From PCC-6802 sp031388585 (GTDB lineage: Bacteria; Cyanobacteriota; Cyanobacteriia; Pseudanabaenales; Pseudanabaenaceae): a DNA stretch of 33,209 bases. The DNA lies in assembly GCA_031388585.1 (NCBI GenBank), contig JANMRU010000255.1, forward strand, positions 1 through 33,209. Reading direction: 5' to 3'. A program made the position numbers and the translations under genes. This document shows positions 6,795 through 15,362 of this stretch, one piece after another; position 1 is the first letter of the stretch, and every line of letters begins with the position of its first letter. The notes beneath the pieces were generated by a model. It was not told the DNA's origin and searched no databases. It worked only from the letters and a program-made list of their open reading frames with translations.

Positions 6795-7934
6795 ATGCAG
6801 ATATATCTCGACCATGGCGCGACTACGCCAACCAGACCAGAAGCGATCGCCCTGATGCACGAGGTAATGGCGGCACAGTGGGGTAACCCATCAAGTTTGC
6901 ATACTTGGGGTGAAAGATCGGCGATGGCGATCGAAAGAGCGCGTCTCATGGTTGCTAATTTAATCAATGGTGAAGCGGAAAATATCATCTTTACCTCCGG
7001 CGGTACTGAAGCAGATAATCTGGCTTTATTTGGGGTGGCAAGGCAGTATTCTCAACCACAGCACATGGTGATCTCAACTGTCGAGCACTCAGCGATCGCG
7101 CGTTCAGCCGAGTGGCTTGAACAAATGGGATGGCAAATTACCCGATTGTGCGTAGATCGAGCGGGTAGAATCGACCCCCAATCCCTAATAGGGGCATTGC
7201 AACCCAATACCGTTCTGGTATCGATTATCTACGGCCAAAACGAAGTGGGGACGATCCAGCCCATTGATAAATTGGGGCAAATTTGTCGCGACGCTGCCGT
7301 GTGGTTCCATACGGATGCGGTGCAGGCAGTGGGCCATATCCCGATCGATGTCCAGGCTTTACCCGTGGACTTATTGTCTATGTCGAGTCACAAAATCTAT
7401 GGCCCGCAAGGTGTAGGCGCTTTATACATGCGTCCCGAGGTGCGTTTACGACCTTTGCTCCTCGGTGGCGGCCAAGAAGGCGGGTTACGTTCTGGTACTC
7501 AGCCAGTAGCAGCGATCGCCGGATTTGGCTTGGCAGCTCAGTTAGCGCAGCAGGAATTAGCCATAGAATCGGCACGATTATCACAGTTGCGCGATCGCCT
7601 ATTTACCCAGCTATCTGACATTCCCGATCTCATACCTACTGGAGCAATCCAGGCAGAGAGATTACCTCACCATGCCAGTTTTTGCCATAGCCGCATCAAT
7701 GGTCGTCGCCTGGTGCGCGCCATGAACGCAGATGGAATTGCAATTAGTTCTGGTTCGGCCTGTAGCAGTGGCAGTCTAGTTCCCAGTGCAACGCTTTTAG
7801 CGATGGGTTACAGCCAAGCGCAAGCTTTAGGCGCAATTCGCTTAACGCTGGGGAAGAGTACTACTGAGGCTGATATCGACCGAACTGCTGAGATCTTGCG
7901 ACAGGCGATCGCGCAAGCGGAGGCAGAAGGTTAA
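6795..7934 (+). CDS. cysteine desulfurase (IscS/NifS family)
   Basis: PLP enzyme that removes sulfur from L-cysteine as a persulfide for Fe-S cluster and other sulfur-transfer pathways. The 379-residue protein begins IYLDHGATTPTRPE, typical of class I (IscS/NifS) enzymes. The cofactor segment SGGTEADN is near residue 68, a PLP-stacking His at 98 (EHSA), and the Schiff-base lysine at K200 in SSHKIYGP. The catalytic cysteine is C323 in SSGSACSSGS. No isc or nif genes are adjacent, so the housekeeping role is inferred and iscS, iscS2 or nifS cannot be told apart from sequence. The start ATG lacks a strong ribosome-binding site, but the N-terminal motif fixes it. Confidence 0.93.
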   Translation: MQIYLDHGATTPTRPEAIALMHEVMAAQWGNPSSLHTWGERSAMAIERARLMVANLINGEAENIIFTSGGTEADNLALFGVARQYSQPQHMVISTVEHSAIARSAEWLEQMGWQITRLCVDRAGRIDPQSLIGALQPNTVLVSIIYGQNEVGTIQPIDKLGQICRDAAVWFHTDAVQAVGHIPIDVQALPVDLLSMSSHKIYGPQGVGALYMRPEVRLRPLLLGGGQEGGLRSGTQPVAAIAGFGLAAQLAQQELAIESARLSQLRDRLFTQLSDIPDLIPTGAIQAERLPHHASFCHSRINGRRLVRAMNADGIAISSGSACSSGSLVPSATLLAMGYSQAQALGAIRLTLGKSTTEADIDRTAEILRQAIAQAEAEG

Positions 7935-7950
7935 GGCAAGTTTTCCCATT

Positions 7951-7976
7951 ACTTAGAAATTCAAGAATTTCTAAGT
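7951..7976. terminator. hairpin shared by convergent genes, overlapping a stop codon
   Basis: ACTTAGAAATTC (7951-7962) and GAATTTCTAAGT (7965-7976) are a perfect 12-bp stem with a 2-nt loop, preceded on the plus strand by TTTTCCC. It covers the last codons and stop (7961-7963) of the minus-strand nuclease-family gene and lies 17 bases past the cysteine desulfurase stop. A bidirectional terminator is likely. Confidence 0.5.
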
Positions 7977-8806
7977 TGAGCTACTTCTTCTAAGCTAAGT
8001 CCAGTAGTACTTGCGATCTCTTCATCATCAAGCATATTAATCAATTGTTTAGCAATCTCAAGCTTTGTCTCAAGCCTTCCCTCCTCTTTGCCCTGTCTTA
8101 GCGCTTTTTTAATTGCATTACGCTGATCGTGAATAAATATCTCTCTATGCTCTAAGTCATCTAACTCATCCTGGCTGAGGTTGGCTTGGTTAGCAATTTC
8201 AAATGCTTGCTTAATCTCTGGCACTACATTCATACTCTCTGGTACTACTTGTAGTTGTCTCGCGCTCTTGAGGAAATATAGCCATTTATCCGCTAATGTC
8301 TCTAAATCGTCTACTCCTTTTTTAAATTTAGGTAATTCTACAAACACTAACTCGATGTCATGGATTGGGTAGTCAACTAGAAAATCTTTTTCTTTGAGGA
8401 TGAAACGAGATTGGAGTTGATCTAACTCAGGAAACATCTCAAAGTCAGTAATTGTTAAGGCAATCACGGGATCTAGTAGAGTATAGTCTTCGCCTTTACC
8501 TAGTTGAATGGAATAAGCTTTAGCCGCATTATATAGAATTCGCTTTTCAAACCCTTCAACATTCAGTACCTGCATTTCGATAATCACGGTTGTGTTGTTA
8601 TCGAGGTCAGCCTTCACATCTAGATAGGTGTCCTTCACACCTCGGATACGCGGAGCCAGATAGGGATTAAGGATTTCGATTTCCTGGATTGTGCGATCGC
8701 CGTTGTAAAGGATGGCATTGAGGAAGCTAATCAAAATGTCATGGCTCTGTTCTGAGCCAAAAATCTTTTTGAAAGCATAATCCGTCTTGGGATTAATGAA
8801 GCGCAT
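7961..8806 (-). CDS. Rpn-family PD-(D/E)XK nuclease / putative transposase
   Basis: 281 residues. The N-terminus INPKTDYAFKKIFGSEQSHDILISFLNAIL is diagnostic of the Rpn / PDDEXK_2 family (recombination-promoting nucleases, often annotated as putative transposases). The nuclease motif is visible as DVKAD near residue 63 and IIEMQ near 75, matching D...ExQ. The C-terminal third is helical and charged (KKALRQGKEEGRLETKLEIAKQL), ending with the LSLEEVAQLR helix common to this family. Cyanobacteria carry many such paralogues. Known members cleave DNA and promote RecA-independent recombination; the role of this one is not known. No terminal repeats flank it, so it does not look like a current insertion element. 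Confidence 0.85.
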   Translation of the reverse strand: MRFINPKTDYAFKKIFGSEQSHDILISFLNAILYNGDRTIQEIEILNPYLAPRIRGVKDTYLDVKADLDNNTTVIIEMQVLNVEGFEKRILYNAAKAYSIQLGKGEDYTLLDPVIALTITDFEMFPELDQLQSRFILKEKDFLVDYPIHDIELVFVELPKFKKGVDDLETLADKWLYFLKSARQLQVVPESMNVVPEIKQAFEIANQANLSQDELDDLEHREIFIHDQRNAIKKALRQGKEEGRLETKLEIAKQLINMLDDEEIASTTGLSLEEVAQLRNS

Positions 8807-8892
8807 ATCTTTTTTACCAGATCGATCCTAATTCGATCTTATCAAGCTGCGATCGCTTGTAGGATTGTTTCACCTAGTTAGCCGTTCCGTCT

Positions 8893-9786
8893 ATGCTTAA
8901 AAAATTTCAGTGGACTCCCTATCTTTTCCTGCTCCCTGCGATCGCACTGCTAGGAATAACCACCTTTTTCCCTGTATTGCAGGCGTTTTATCTCAGCTTC
9001 ACTGACTATGATTTTATCAGCACTCCTAACTTTATTGGCTGGAAAAACTATGCTGACCTATGGGGCGATCGCGTTTTTTGGAAGGTACTCTACAACACTC
9101 TGATTTACCTGGTTGTCGCCACACCTTGCCTGGTGGTGATGCCGCTAATCATTGCGATTTTGGTGAATCAGAAATTGCGGGGCGTTCAAACATTTCGCGT
9201 GATTTATTATTTCCCGGTGATCGTTTCCGTGGTAATTGCCGGACTTGCCTGGAAATGGATCTACGCCGAAAATGGACTGCTGAACTATTTTGCTTCACTA
9301 GCGACATTCCAATCGGTTAAAATTTCCTGGCTGACTGAGCCGAGTATTGCCATATTTGCGATCGCAGCGGTAGTGGTTTGGCGAGGCTTAGGCTATTACA
9401 TGGTGATTTATTTAGCGGGATTGCAGGCGATCCCGCAGGATTTGTATGAAGCGGCGGCCATTGATGGCTCTGACGGCTGGCGCAGACATATCGACATTAC
9501 AATTCCGTTAATGCGACCATATATTTTGCTAGTTGCTGTGATTTCGGCAATTTCCGCGATGAAGATATTTGAAGAAATCTATGTGATGGCACGCGGCGAT
9601 CACACTAATAGTACGAAAACGCTTGTCTATTATTTGTACGATAAAGGCATAGGTAGTTTGGAAATGGGCTATGCTTCGGCAATTGGCGTAGTTTTATTTG
9701 TAGTAGTATTTGCGATCTCTATTGCTACAGTTAAACTCACGAATCCGACGGCGAGTAGTGGTGCAGGAGTAAAGAGATGGCAGTAA
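8893..9786 (+). CDS. sugar ABC transporter permease, MalF/UgpA type
   Basis: Inner-membrane permease of a carbohydrate uptake ABC transporter, 297 residues with about six spans. The first is YLFLLPAIALLGITTFFPVL. The EAA loop that docks the ATPase is EAAAIDGSDGWRRHIDITIPLMRP near residue 187. WKNYADLW in the first periplasmic loop is typical of the MalF/UgpA/LacF group. The gene overlaps the next permease gene by 10 bases, so the two are translated together. No ATP-binding or substrate-binding gene is nearby; as is common in cyanobacteria, these may lie elsewhere. The substrate cannot be assigned. Disaccharides, glycerol-3-phosphate and glucosylglycerol are all possible. Confidence 0.9.
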   Translation: MLKKFQWTPYLFLLPAIALLGITTFFPVLQAFYLSFTDYDFISTPNFIGWKNYADLWGDRVFWKVLYNTLIYLVVATPCLVVMPLIIAILVNQKLRGVQTFRVIYYFPVIVSVVIAGLAWKWIYAENGLLNYFASLATFQSVKISWLTEPSIAIFAIAAVVVWRGLGYYMVIYLAGLQAIPQDLYEAAAIDGSDGWRRHIDITIPLMRPYILLVAVISAISAMKIFEEIYVMARGDHTNSTKTLVYYLYDKGIGSLEMGYASAIGVVLFVVVFAISIATVKLTNPTASSGAGVKRWQ

Positions 9787-10631
9787 ATCGTAAAACCATC
9801 AATCTAGGGTTGCCTAAATATCTACTGCGATATTTAGTTTTAATCGCGATCGCGATCGTCTCAGTTGGGCCTCTGCTTTGGCTAGTCAGTACCGCCTTTA
9901 AATCGCAGAGTGAAAATATCTTTCGGTTCCCGCCGCAATTCTTTCCTGCTCAACCAACGTTTGACAACTTTATCAAAGTATGGAGAGAAAACCCTTTTCA
10001 CATTTATCTCTTTAATAGTTTTCTAGTTTCAAGTATCACAGTAGTTCTCAATCTGTTGTTTTGCTCTCTGGCGGCTTTCCCATTGGCACGATATGAATTT
10101 AAAGGGAAATCTCTCTTCTTCTGGTCGATTATTGGCACGAGTATGATTCCATTCCAAATTACGATCGTGCCGCTCTATATCCTGGCAGTGAAGCTAAATC
10201 TTTATAACACCTACGCTGGGTTGATTTTTCCGTATGTGGTTTCAGCGTTTGGCATCTTCTTGATGCGTCAGGCATTCCTAGGCGTACCGAAGGAATTGGA
10301 GGAAGCAGCCCGAATGGATGGTTGTTCGACCTTAGGGATCTGGTGGCATGTGATGTTACCATCAACTCGCCCGGCGCTGTCAACGCTGGCGGTATTTACA
10401 TTTGTGGCAATGTGGGGGGATTATCTGTGGCCGCTGATTGTTGTGAGCGATAGCAACCCTGCCCTGTTTACTTTACCGTTGGGGGTAGCTAAATTGGCGA
10501 GTGCTTTTGATGAAAACTGGCGCTTAATTGCGGCTGGCTCTGTAATCTCAATCTTGCCTATTCTCATTTTCTTCTTATTCCTACAGCGCTATGTGATTCC
10601 GAGTGATGCTGGTGCAGGCGTTAAAGGTTAA
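9777..10631 (+). CDS. sugar ABC transporter permease, MalG/UgpE type
   Basis: Second permease of the same transporter, 284 residues with six predicted spans. LRYLVLIAIAIVSVGPLLWLVSTAFKS is the N-terminal span and the family hallmark. The EAA loop is EEAARMDGCSTLGIWWHVMLPSTRPAL, near residue 180. The C-terminal PILIFFLFLQRYVI is typical of MalG-type proteins. Its ATG lies 10 bases inside the preceding gene, indicating translational coupling and a heterodimeric channel. A peroxiredoxin gene follows 43 bases later and may share the transcript, though its function is unrelated. Confidence 0.9.
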   Translation: MAVNRKTINLGLPKYLLRYLVLIAIAIVSVGPLLWLVSTAFKSQSENIFRFPPQFFPAQPTFDNFIKVWRENPFHIYLFNSFLVSSITVVLNLLFCSLAAFPLARYEFKGKSLFFWSIIGTSMIPFQITIVPLYILAVKLNLYNTYAGLIFPYVVSAFGIFLMRQAFLGVPKELEEAARMDGCSTLGIWWHVMLPSTRPALSTLAVFTFVAMWGDYLWPLIVVSDSNPALFTLPLGVAKLASAFDENWRLIAAGSVISILPILIFFLFLQRYVIPSDAGAGVKG

Positions 10632-10674
10632 TTAGCAGAAATATTTCTATATTCAATTACTACCCCAACCGATC

Positions 10675-11244
10675 ATGATCTCAAAGCGCAACTTGCTCAA
10701 AACACTATTTATCCTTTGTGTCGGATTTTGTCTGTCGGCGATCGCGACTCTTAGTTTTACCCCGCCAGCTTACGCCTTGGGTGGTAAGCCACCAGAACTT
10801 AATCAACTAGCCCCTACATTTACTCTTCCTACGAATACTGGAACTGGGAAAATTTCACTTGGAGATCTGCGCGGTAAGTGGGTTGTCGTATATTTTTATC
10901 CCAAGGATTTTACTTCGGGTTGCACTCTAGAAGCGCGTCGATTTCAACAGGATTTGCCGAAGTATAAGGCAAAGAACACGGAAATCTTGGGCATAAGTGC
11001 GGATTCTGTGGACTCCCATGCTGAGTTCTGCGATTCTGAGGGGTTAAAGTTTCCTCTGTTAGCTGATGTCGATGGTGATGTCAGCAAGGCTTATGGTTCG
11101 TGGATGGGATTTATCTCACTGCGCCATAGTTTTATTATCGATCCTGATGGCATACTGCGCGATCGCTTTGTCAAAGTTAACCCATCAGTTCATAGTTCTG
11201 AGGTAATAGCGCGATTAGATGAGTTACAAGCTAGTGCTAAATAG
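10675..11244 (+). CDS. exported PrxQ/BCP-type peroxiredoxin
   Basis: Thiol peroxidase of 189 residues that reduces hydroperoxides. A signal peptide covers residues 1-35 (KRNLLKTLFILCVGFCLSAI, then SFTPPAYALGG), so it probably acts in the thylakoid lumen or periplasm. The thioredoxin-fold core has VVYFYPKDFTSGCTLEA with peroxidatic C83. The usual PrxQ resolving cysteine five residues later is absent (Ala instead). Another cysteine, C119 in AEFCDSEG, lies 36 residues after C83. That matches the class of PrxQ proteins that use a cysteine in helix alpha-3, as known for the Xylella enzyme (C47/C83). Disulfide pairing is therefore inferred. Reductant and lumen targeting are not shown by sequence. 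Confidence 0.9.
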   Translation: MISKRNLLKTLFILCVGFCLSAIATLSFTPPAYALGGKPPELNQLAPTFTLPTNTGTGKISLGDLRGKWVVVYFYPKDFTSGCTLEARRFQQDLPKYKAKNTEILGISADSVDSHAEFCDSEGLKFPLLADVDGDVSKAYGSWMGFISLRHSFIIDPDGILRDRFVKVNPSVHSSEVIARLDELQASAK

Positions 11245-11250
11245 CGATCG

Positions 11251-11649
11251 CTAAAGGAATAAACTAGAATCGACGTAAAAAAACTCTCCTAGAACCTTAG
11301 CTAGCTCTTGGCTAATTTCTCTATGACCATCTACTAATTCGGAAGCTATTTCTATAGAGTTAAGCGCTTCTCCCAAATCTGTCTTAGTTATTCCTTGCTG
11401 GTCTAGCAAAAATAATAAAAGGGAATGAGAAGTTGAAGTTCTGGGGGCATAATACTCTTGTTCAAACCTCTCAATCAGGAAAATCAGCAATTCATAGAGT
11501 TCGCTTTCTTCAGGAGTCCGATGCTTACGGTGCATTAACTCTTCGACAAGAGCAAGAGCTTTCTCATTTTCCTCCTCGGTTCGAATCAGTTTAGGTTGAT
11601 ACTGAAGGAGTAATTCTTTATACTTATCTTGATTAAAAGTAAGGGTCAT
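11251..11649 (-). CDS. higA: HigA-type antitoxin
   Basis: A 132-residue protein, taking ATG at 11649; longer in-frame starts lie deep in the toxin gene. The N-terminal half is acidic and helical (EEENEKALALVEELMHRKHRTPEESEL). The C-terminal half is a helix-turn-helix domain of the HigA/XRE kind: LLLFLLDQQGITKTDLGEAL, then EIASELVDGHREIS. Such antitoxins bind the HigB toxin and repress their own promoter. The N-terminal half with the EESELYELL signature is typical of cyanobacterial HigA2-like proteins. It overlaps the toxin gene by 17 bases in the toxin-antitoxin order usual for higBA. Function in this strain is inferred. Confidence 0.85.
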   Translation of the reverse strand: MTLTFNQDKYKELLLQYQPKLIRTEEENEKALALVEELMHRKHRTPEESELYELLIFLIERFEQEYYAPRTSTSHSLLLFLLDQQGITKTDLGEALNSIEIASELVDGHREISQELAKVLGEFFYVDSSLFL

Positions 11650-11932
11650 TTTTCCACTTCTCCTTGTCATATTCAGCATGAGTCAGGACATACTTAATGT
11701 AAATAAGCTGCCTCCCATAATCGATACATACGATGAGGCGATATCTATTACCTTTAATGTTAAAAACTGTAAAATTGCCTACTGCTTCAGATTTAGGAAA
11801 TACTGTTTGAATCTCGATTAAATTAGACCAAGTTGCCTGACTAGAAATTTTATACCAGTTATCCAGAGCTTCAAGGCAATCAGCGTGATTCGAGCTAAAC
11901 TCTCGTAATTGTCGGTAGCTGATGACATGCAT
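11633..11932 (-). CDS. higB: HigB-type mRNA interferase toxin
   Basis: A 99-residue RelE-fold protein. MHVISYRQLREFSSNHADCLEALDNWYK, W35SNL-type spacing, FNIKGNRYRLIVCIDYGRQLIYIKYVLTHAEYDK and the C-terminal W are all hallmarks of the HigB_toxin family, which cleaves mRNA at the ribosome. The conserved His and Tyr near the C-terminus (THAEYD) are the likely catalytic area. It precedes and overlaps the antitoxin gene, so the pair is one operon read toward lower coordinates. The promoter should lie in 11933-12000 and be repressed by the HigBA complex, but no clear operator palindrome was seen. Confidence 0.85.
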   Translation of the reverse strand: MHVISYRQLREFSSNHADCLEALDNWYKISSQATWSNLIEIQTVFPKSEAVGNFTVFNIKGNRYRLIVCIDYGRQLIYIKYVLTHAEYDKEKWKNDPYF

Positions 11933-12002
11933 CCAGGATCGTGATGTTTGACTTTACGTTCAAAGTAACACAAAATACTCAGCGCATAGAGATCGTTAAA
12001 TC

Positions 12003-12032
12003 TTGTAAATAATCCACTACCATCTCTAATAT
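12003..12032 (+). promoter_or_regulatory. candidate sigma70-type promoter for the SSADH/2-OGDC operon
   Basis: TTGTAA (12003-12008) and TAATAT (12027-12032) are separated by 18 bases, about 79 bases before the likely SSADH start. This is a reasonable match to -35/-10 elements in an AT-rich intergenic region between divergent operons. It is a sequence match only. Confidence 0.35.
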
Positions 12033-12110
12033 AAAGGGTGCAATAGAGAGTATTAGGGTAATTAGCTCAGCGCCAAGGCAAAAGTTCTATCTATGGGAGG
12101 CCTAAAAGGT

Positions 12111-13478
12111 ATGGCAATTGCTTCGATTAACCCGGCCACGGGGGAAACGCTCAAAACTTTTACACCTCTCACTAATGCTGAGATTGACGCAAAACTAGAT
12201 CTTGCCGATCGCGCTTTTCATGCCTATAAGCTGACTAGCTTTACACAGCGATCGCAGTGGTTATCTCGTGCCGCAGAGATCTTAGAAGCGAATAAGCATA
12301 AGTACGCCGAAACCATGACACTGGAAATGGGGAAGCCCATCACTAGTGCGATCGCCGAGGTGGAGAAATGCGCTTCAGTCTGTCGTTATTATGCTGAACA
12401 TGCCGAGCAATATCTGGCTGATTTATCAGTGCAGACCGATGCTATCCGTAGTTTTATCCGCTATCAGCCTCTAGGGATAGTCCTGGCGGTGATGCCTTGG
12501 AACTTCCCATTTTGGCAAGTGTTCAGGTTTGCGGCTCCAGCTTTGATGGTGGGTAATGTTAGTCTGCTCAAACATGCCTCTAACGTACCGCAGTCGGCTT
12601 TAGCGATCGAAGAGATTTTGCTCGAAGCCGGATTTCCGCCAGCAGTATTTCAAACTTTGCTAGTAGGGGCCGATCGCGTCGCTCAGATCGTGCGAGACGA
12701 TCGCATTAAAGCCGCAACACTCACGGGCAGTGAGGCGGCGGGGCAAAGCCTAGCCTCGACAGCGGGTCATGCCTTAAAAAAGGTCGTGCTGGAATTGGGA
12801 GGTAGCGATCCGTTTATCGTGCTCAAAAGCGCCGATGTAGAAGTGGCGGCGACCACAGCCGTAACAGCGCGGATGTTAAATAATGGTCAGTCCTGTATAG
12901 CGGCCAAGCGGTTTATTGTGGAAGAGGCGATCGCCGATGAATTTACACAGCGGCTAGTGCAGAAATTCCAAGCTCTTAAGATGGGAGATCCCAGGCAGCC
13001 CGACACCCAAATTGGGCCATTAGCAACACCACAAATTTTGGCCGATTTGCATAAACAAGTACAGTTATCTGTCGGGCAAGGCGCTAAGGTGCTGCTAGGC
13101 GGTAAACCAGTTGCAGATTGGGCGGGTAATTTTTATCCACCAACAATCTTGACTGATATTCCCACGACCAGTCCGGCCTATGCGGATGAGTTGTTTGGGC
13201 CTGTGGCGGCATTGTTCCGCGTATCCGATCTGGATATGGCAATTAAAATTGCTAACGATACGGTATTCGGTCTGGGCGCAAGTGCCTGGACTAACGACTT
13301 ACAAGAGCAAGATCGTCTGATTTCGGAACTAGATGCTGGAGCTGTCTTCATTAATGGCATGGTCAAATCCGATCCTAGAATGCCATTTGGTGGGATTAAG
13401 CGCTCAGGCTACGGTCGAGAATTAGGGCTTTATGGTATTCAAGAATTTGTCAATATCAAAACGGTGTGGGTCAAATGA
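12111..13478 (+). CDS. succinate semialdehyde dehydrogenase
   Basis: Oxidises succinate semialdehyde to succinate with NAD(P)+. With the next gene it replaces the missing 2-oxoglutarate dehydrogenase in cyanobacteria. Using the ATG of MAIASINPATGE, which matches family N-termini, it has 455 residues; an upstream start adding MGGLKG is possible. PWNFPFWQVFR near residue 129 is the cofactor-binding region. E228 in LELGGSDP is the general base and C262 in NNGQSC the nucleophile. PFGGIKRSGYGRELG near the end is the usual C-terminal signature. The last bases ATGA overlap the start of the downstream gene by four bases, so the two are tightly coupled. The assignment rests on family motifs plus this context. 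Confidence 0.9.
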   Translation: MAIASINPATGETLKTFTPLTNAEIDAKLDLADRAFHAYKLTSFTQRSQWLSRAAEILEANKHKYAETMTLEMGKPITSAIAEVEKCASVCRYYAEHAEQYLADLSVQTDAIRSFIRYQPLGIVLAVMPWNFPFWQVFRFAAPALMVGNVSLLKHASNVPQSALAIEEILLEAGFPPAVFQTLLVGADRVAQIVRDDRIKAATLTGSEAAGQSLASTAGHALKKVVLELGGSDPFIVLKSADVEVAATTAVTARMLNNGQSCIAAKRFIVEEAIADEFTQRLVQKFQALKMGDPRQPDTQIGPLATPQILADLHKQVQLSVGQGAKVLLGGKPVADWAGNFYPPTILTDIPTTSPAYADELFGPVAALFRVSDLDMAIKIANDTVFGLGASAWTNDLQEQDRLISELDAGAVFINGMVKSDPRMPFGGIKRSGYGRELGLYGIQEFVNIKTVWVK

Positions 13479-15112
13479 ACACAGCAGAATTATTGGTGCA
13501 TTGCTTAGAGAATGAAGGCGTAGAGTACATTTTTGGTCTGCCTGGTGAAGAGAATATGGAGGTGCTTCGCGCCCTAGCGAAATCCTCCATTCGCTTTATC
13601 ACGACCCGCCACGAACAGGGTGCAGCCTTTATGGCAGACGTGTACGGTCGTTTGACCGGCAAACCTGGCGTCTGCCTATCAACCCTGGGGCCAGGTGCGA
13701 CAAATTTGATGACAGGGGTGGCGGATGCTGACCTTGATTGCGCCCCTTTAATCGCAATCACTGGTCAGGTAGGTACTGACAGAATGCACATCGAATCGCA
13801 CCAGTATCTCGATCTGGTCAAAATGTTTGAGCCAATCACGAAATGGAACGCCCAAATTGTCCGACCCAGCATCACGCCAGAAATTGTACGGAAAGCCTTT
13901 AAAATATCGCAATCCGAGAAGCCTGGAGCCGTGCATATCGATCTGCCAGAGAATATCGCGGCGATGGAAGTTGAGGGAGCTCCGCTCTGCACGAATGACA
14001 CGGGTAAAATTTACGCTTCTTACCGAACTTTGAACGAAGCTGCCGTTTTAGTTTCCAAAGCTAAGAATCCGCTAATTTTGGCAGGTAATGGTACGATTCG
14101 CTCCCAAGCGAGTGAGTCTCTAACTGAGTTTGCCACACAGTTGAATATCCCTGTTGTCAATACTTTTATGGGTAAGGGAGTCATCCCTTATACCCATCCC
14201 TTGGCAATGTGGACAATGGGATTACAGCAACGCGACTTTATCACTTGCGCCTTTGAGGAAACCGATCTGGTGATTGCGATCGGCTACGACCTGATTGAGT
14301 TCTCTCCAAAAAAATGGAACTTTACGGGCAAGGTGCCGATTATTCATATTGGTGAAACGCCAGCGGAAGTTGATAGCAGTTACATTCCGACCGTTGAGGT
14401 CGTGGGTGATATTGCTGATGCACTCGTGGAAATTTTGCACCGCGCCGATCGCAAAAATAAACCCGCTCCTCATGCCCTAGAGGTACGCGCCGTTATCCGC
14501 GCTGACTATGAGCAGTATGCCCATGATGAAGGGTTCCCCGTGAAGCCGCAGAAAATTGTCTACGATCTGCGTCAGGTGATGGGGCCAGATGATATCGTCA
14601 TTTCTGATGTGGGCGCACACAAGATGTGGATGGCACGCCATTATCACTGCGATCGCCCTAATACTTGCATTATCTCGAATGGGTTTGCGGCCATGGGCAT
14701 AGCGATTCCAGGTGCGATCGCTGCCAAGCTAATTTACCCCGATCGCAAGATCGTAGCTGTGACGGGTGATGGTGGATTCATGATGAATATGCAGGAACTA
14801 GAAACTGCTGTACGCATTGGCACACCATTTGTGACGCTGATCTTTAATGATGGTGGCTACGGGCTGATCGAGTGGAAGCAGCAAGTGCATTATGGCGAGT
14901 CGGCATTTATTAAGTTTGGCAATCCTGATTTTGTTAAATTAGCCGAAAGTATGGGGCTAAAAGGCTATCGCATTGAAGCAGCGATCGACCTGGTTCCCAC
15001 GCTTAAGGAAGCACTAGACCAAAAAGTACCCACGATAATCGACTGTCCTGTGGACTACCGCGAAAATATGCTGTTCACGCGCAAATCAACCGATCAATCC
15101 TGTCCAGTGTAG
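13475..15112 (+). CDS. 2-oxoglutarate decarboxylase (ALS-like TPP enzyme)
   Basis: Thiamine-diphosphate enzyme of 545 residues, usually annotated as acetolactate synthase large subunit. In Synechococcus PCC 7002 the equivalent gene (A2770), next to an SSADH gene (A2771), decarboxylates 2-oxoglutarate to succinate semialdehyde. The N-domain has the catalytic Glu at residue 47 (TTRHEQGAAFMADVYGR). The middle domain (about 190-320) carries GNGTIRSQ. The C-domain has the TPP motif from G431, GDGGFMMNMQELETAV, ending FNDGGYG. True acetolactate synthase would be expected near ilvN and with leader genes; here the partner is SSADH with a 4-base overlap. That context makes the decarboxylase assignment strong, though substrate is not read directly. 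Confidence 0.85.
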   Translation: MNTAELLVHCLENEGVEYIFGLPGEENMEVLRALAKSSIRFITTRHEQGAAFMADVYGRLTGKPGVCLSTLGPGATNLMTGVADADLDCAPLIAITGQVGTDRMHIESHQYLDLVKMFEPITKWNAQIVRPSITPEIVRKAFKISQSEKPGAVHIDLPENIAAMEVEGAPLCTNDTGKIYASYRTLNEAAVLVSKAKNPLILAGNGTIRSQASESLTEFATQLNIPVVNTFMGKGVIPYTHPLAMWTMGLQQRDFITCAFEETDLVIAIGYDLIEFSPKKWNFTGKVPIIHIGETPAEVDSSYIPTVEVVGDIADALVEILHRADRKNKPAPHALEVRAVIRADYEQYAHDEGFPVKPQKIVYDLRQVMGPDDIVISDVGAHKMWMARHYHCDRPNTCIISNGFAAMGIAIPGAIAAKLIYPDRKIVAVTGDGGFMMNMQELETAVRIGTPFVTLIFNDGGYGLIEWKQQVHYGESAFIKFGNPDFVKLAESMGLKGYRIEAAIDLVPTLKEALDQKVPTIIDCPVDYRENMLFTRKSTDQSCPV

Positions 15113-15362
15113 GCTTAAGCCTAATCAAACTAACCAATATGCGTGTCGTTAACCTTGCTCAGTGCTCTGTTTGAGCCAATGCTGCTGGAAGACAAATTTC
15201 TACAAACAAAAGCTACCAATAGATCGGGGACATAGAGGCTTGCGCTTCAGCGGACGGCGACCATGCTTGCATCAGAACCGATAGTTTAAACCTTCGTTCC
15301 ATGGCAAGCGCTGAAGGGCTAGACGCATGCGTGCGAGGTCTCATACATTCACTTAGAAGGGC

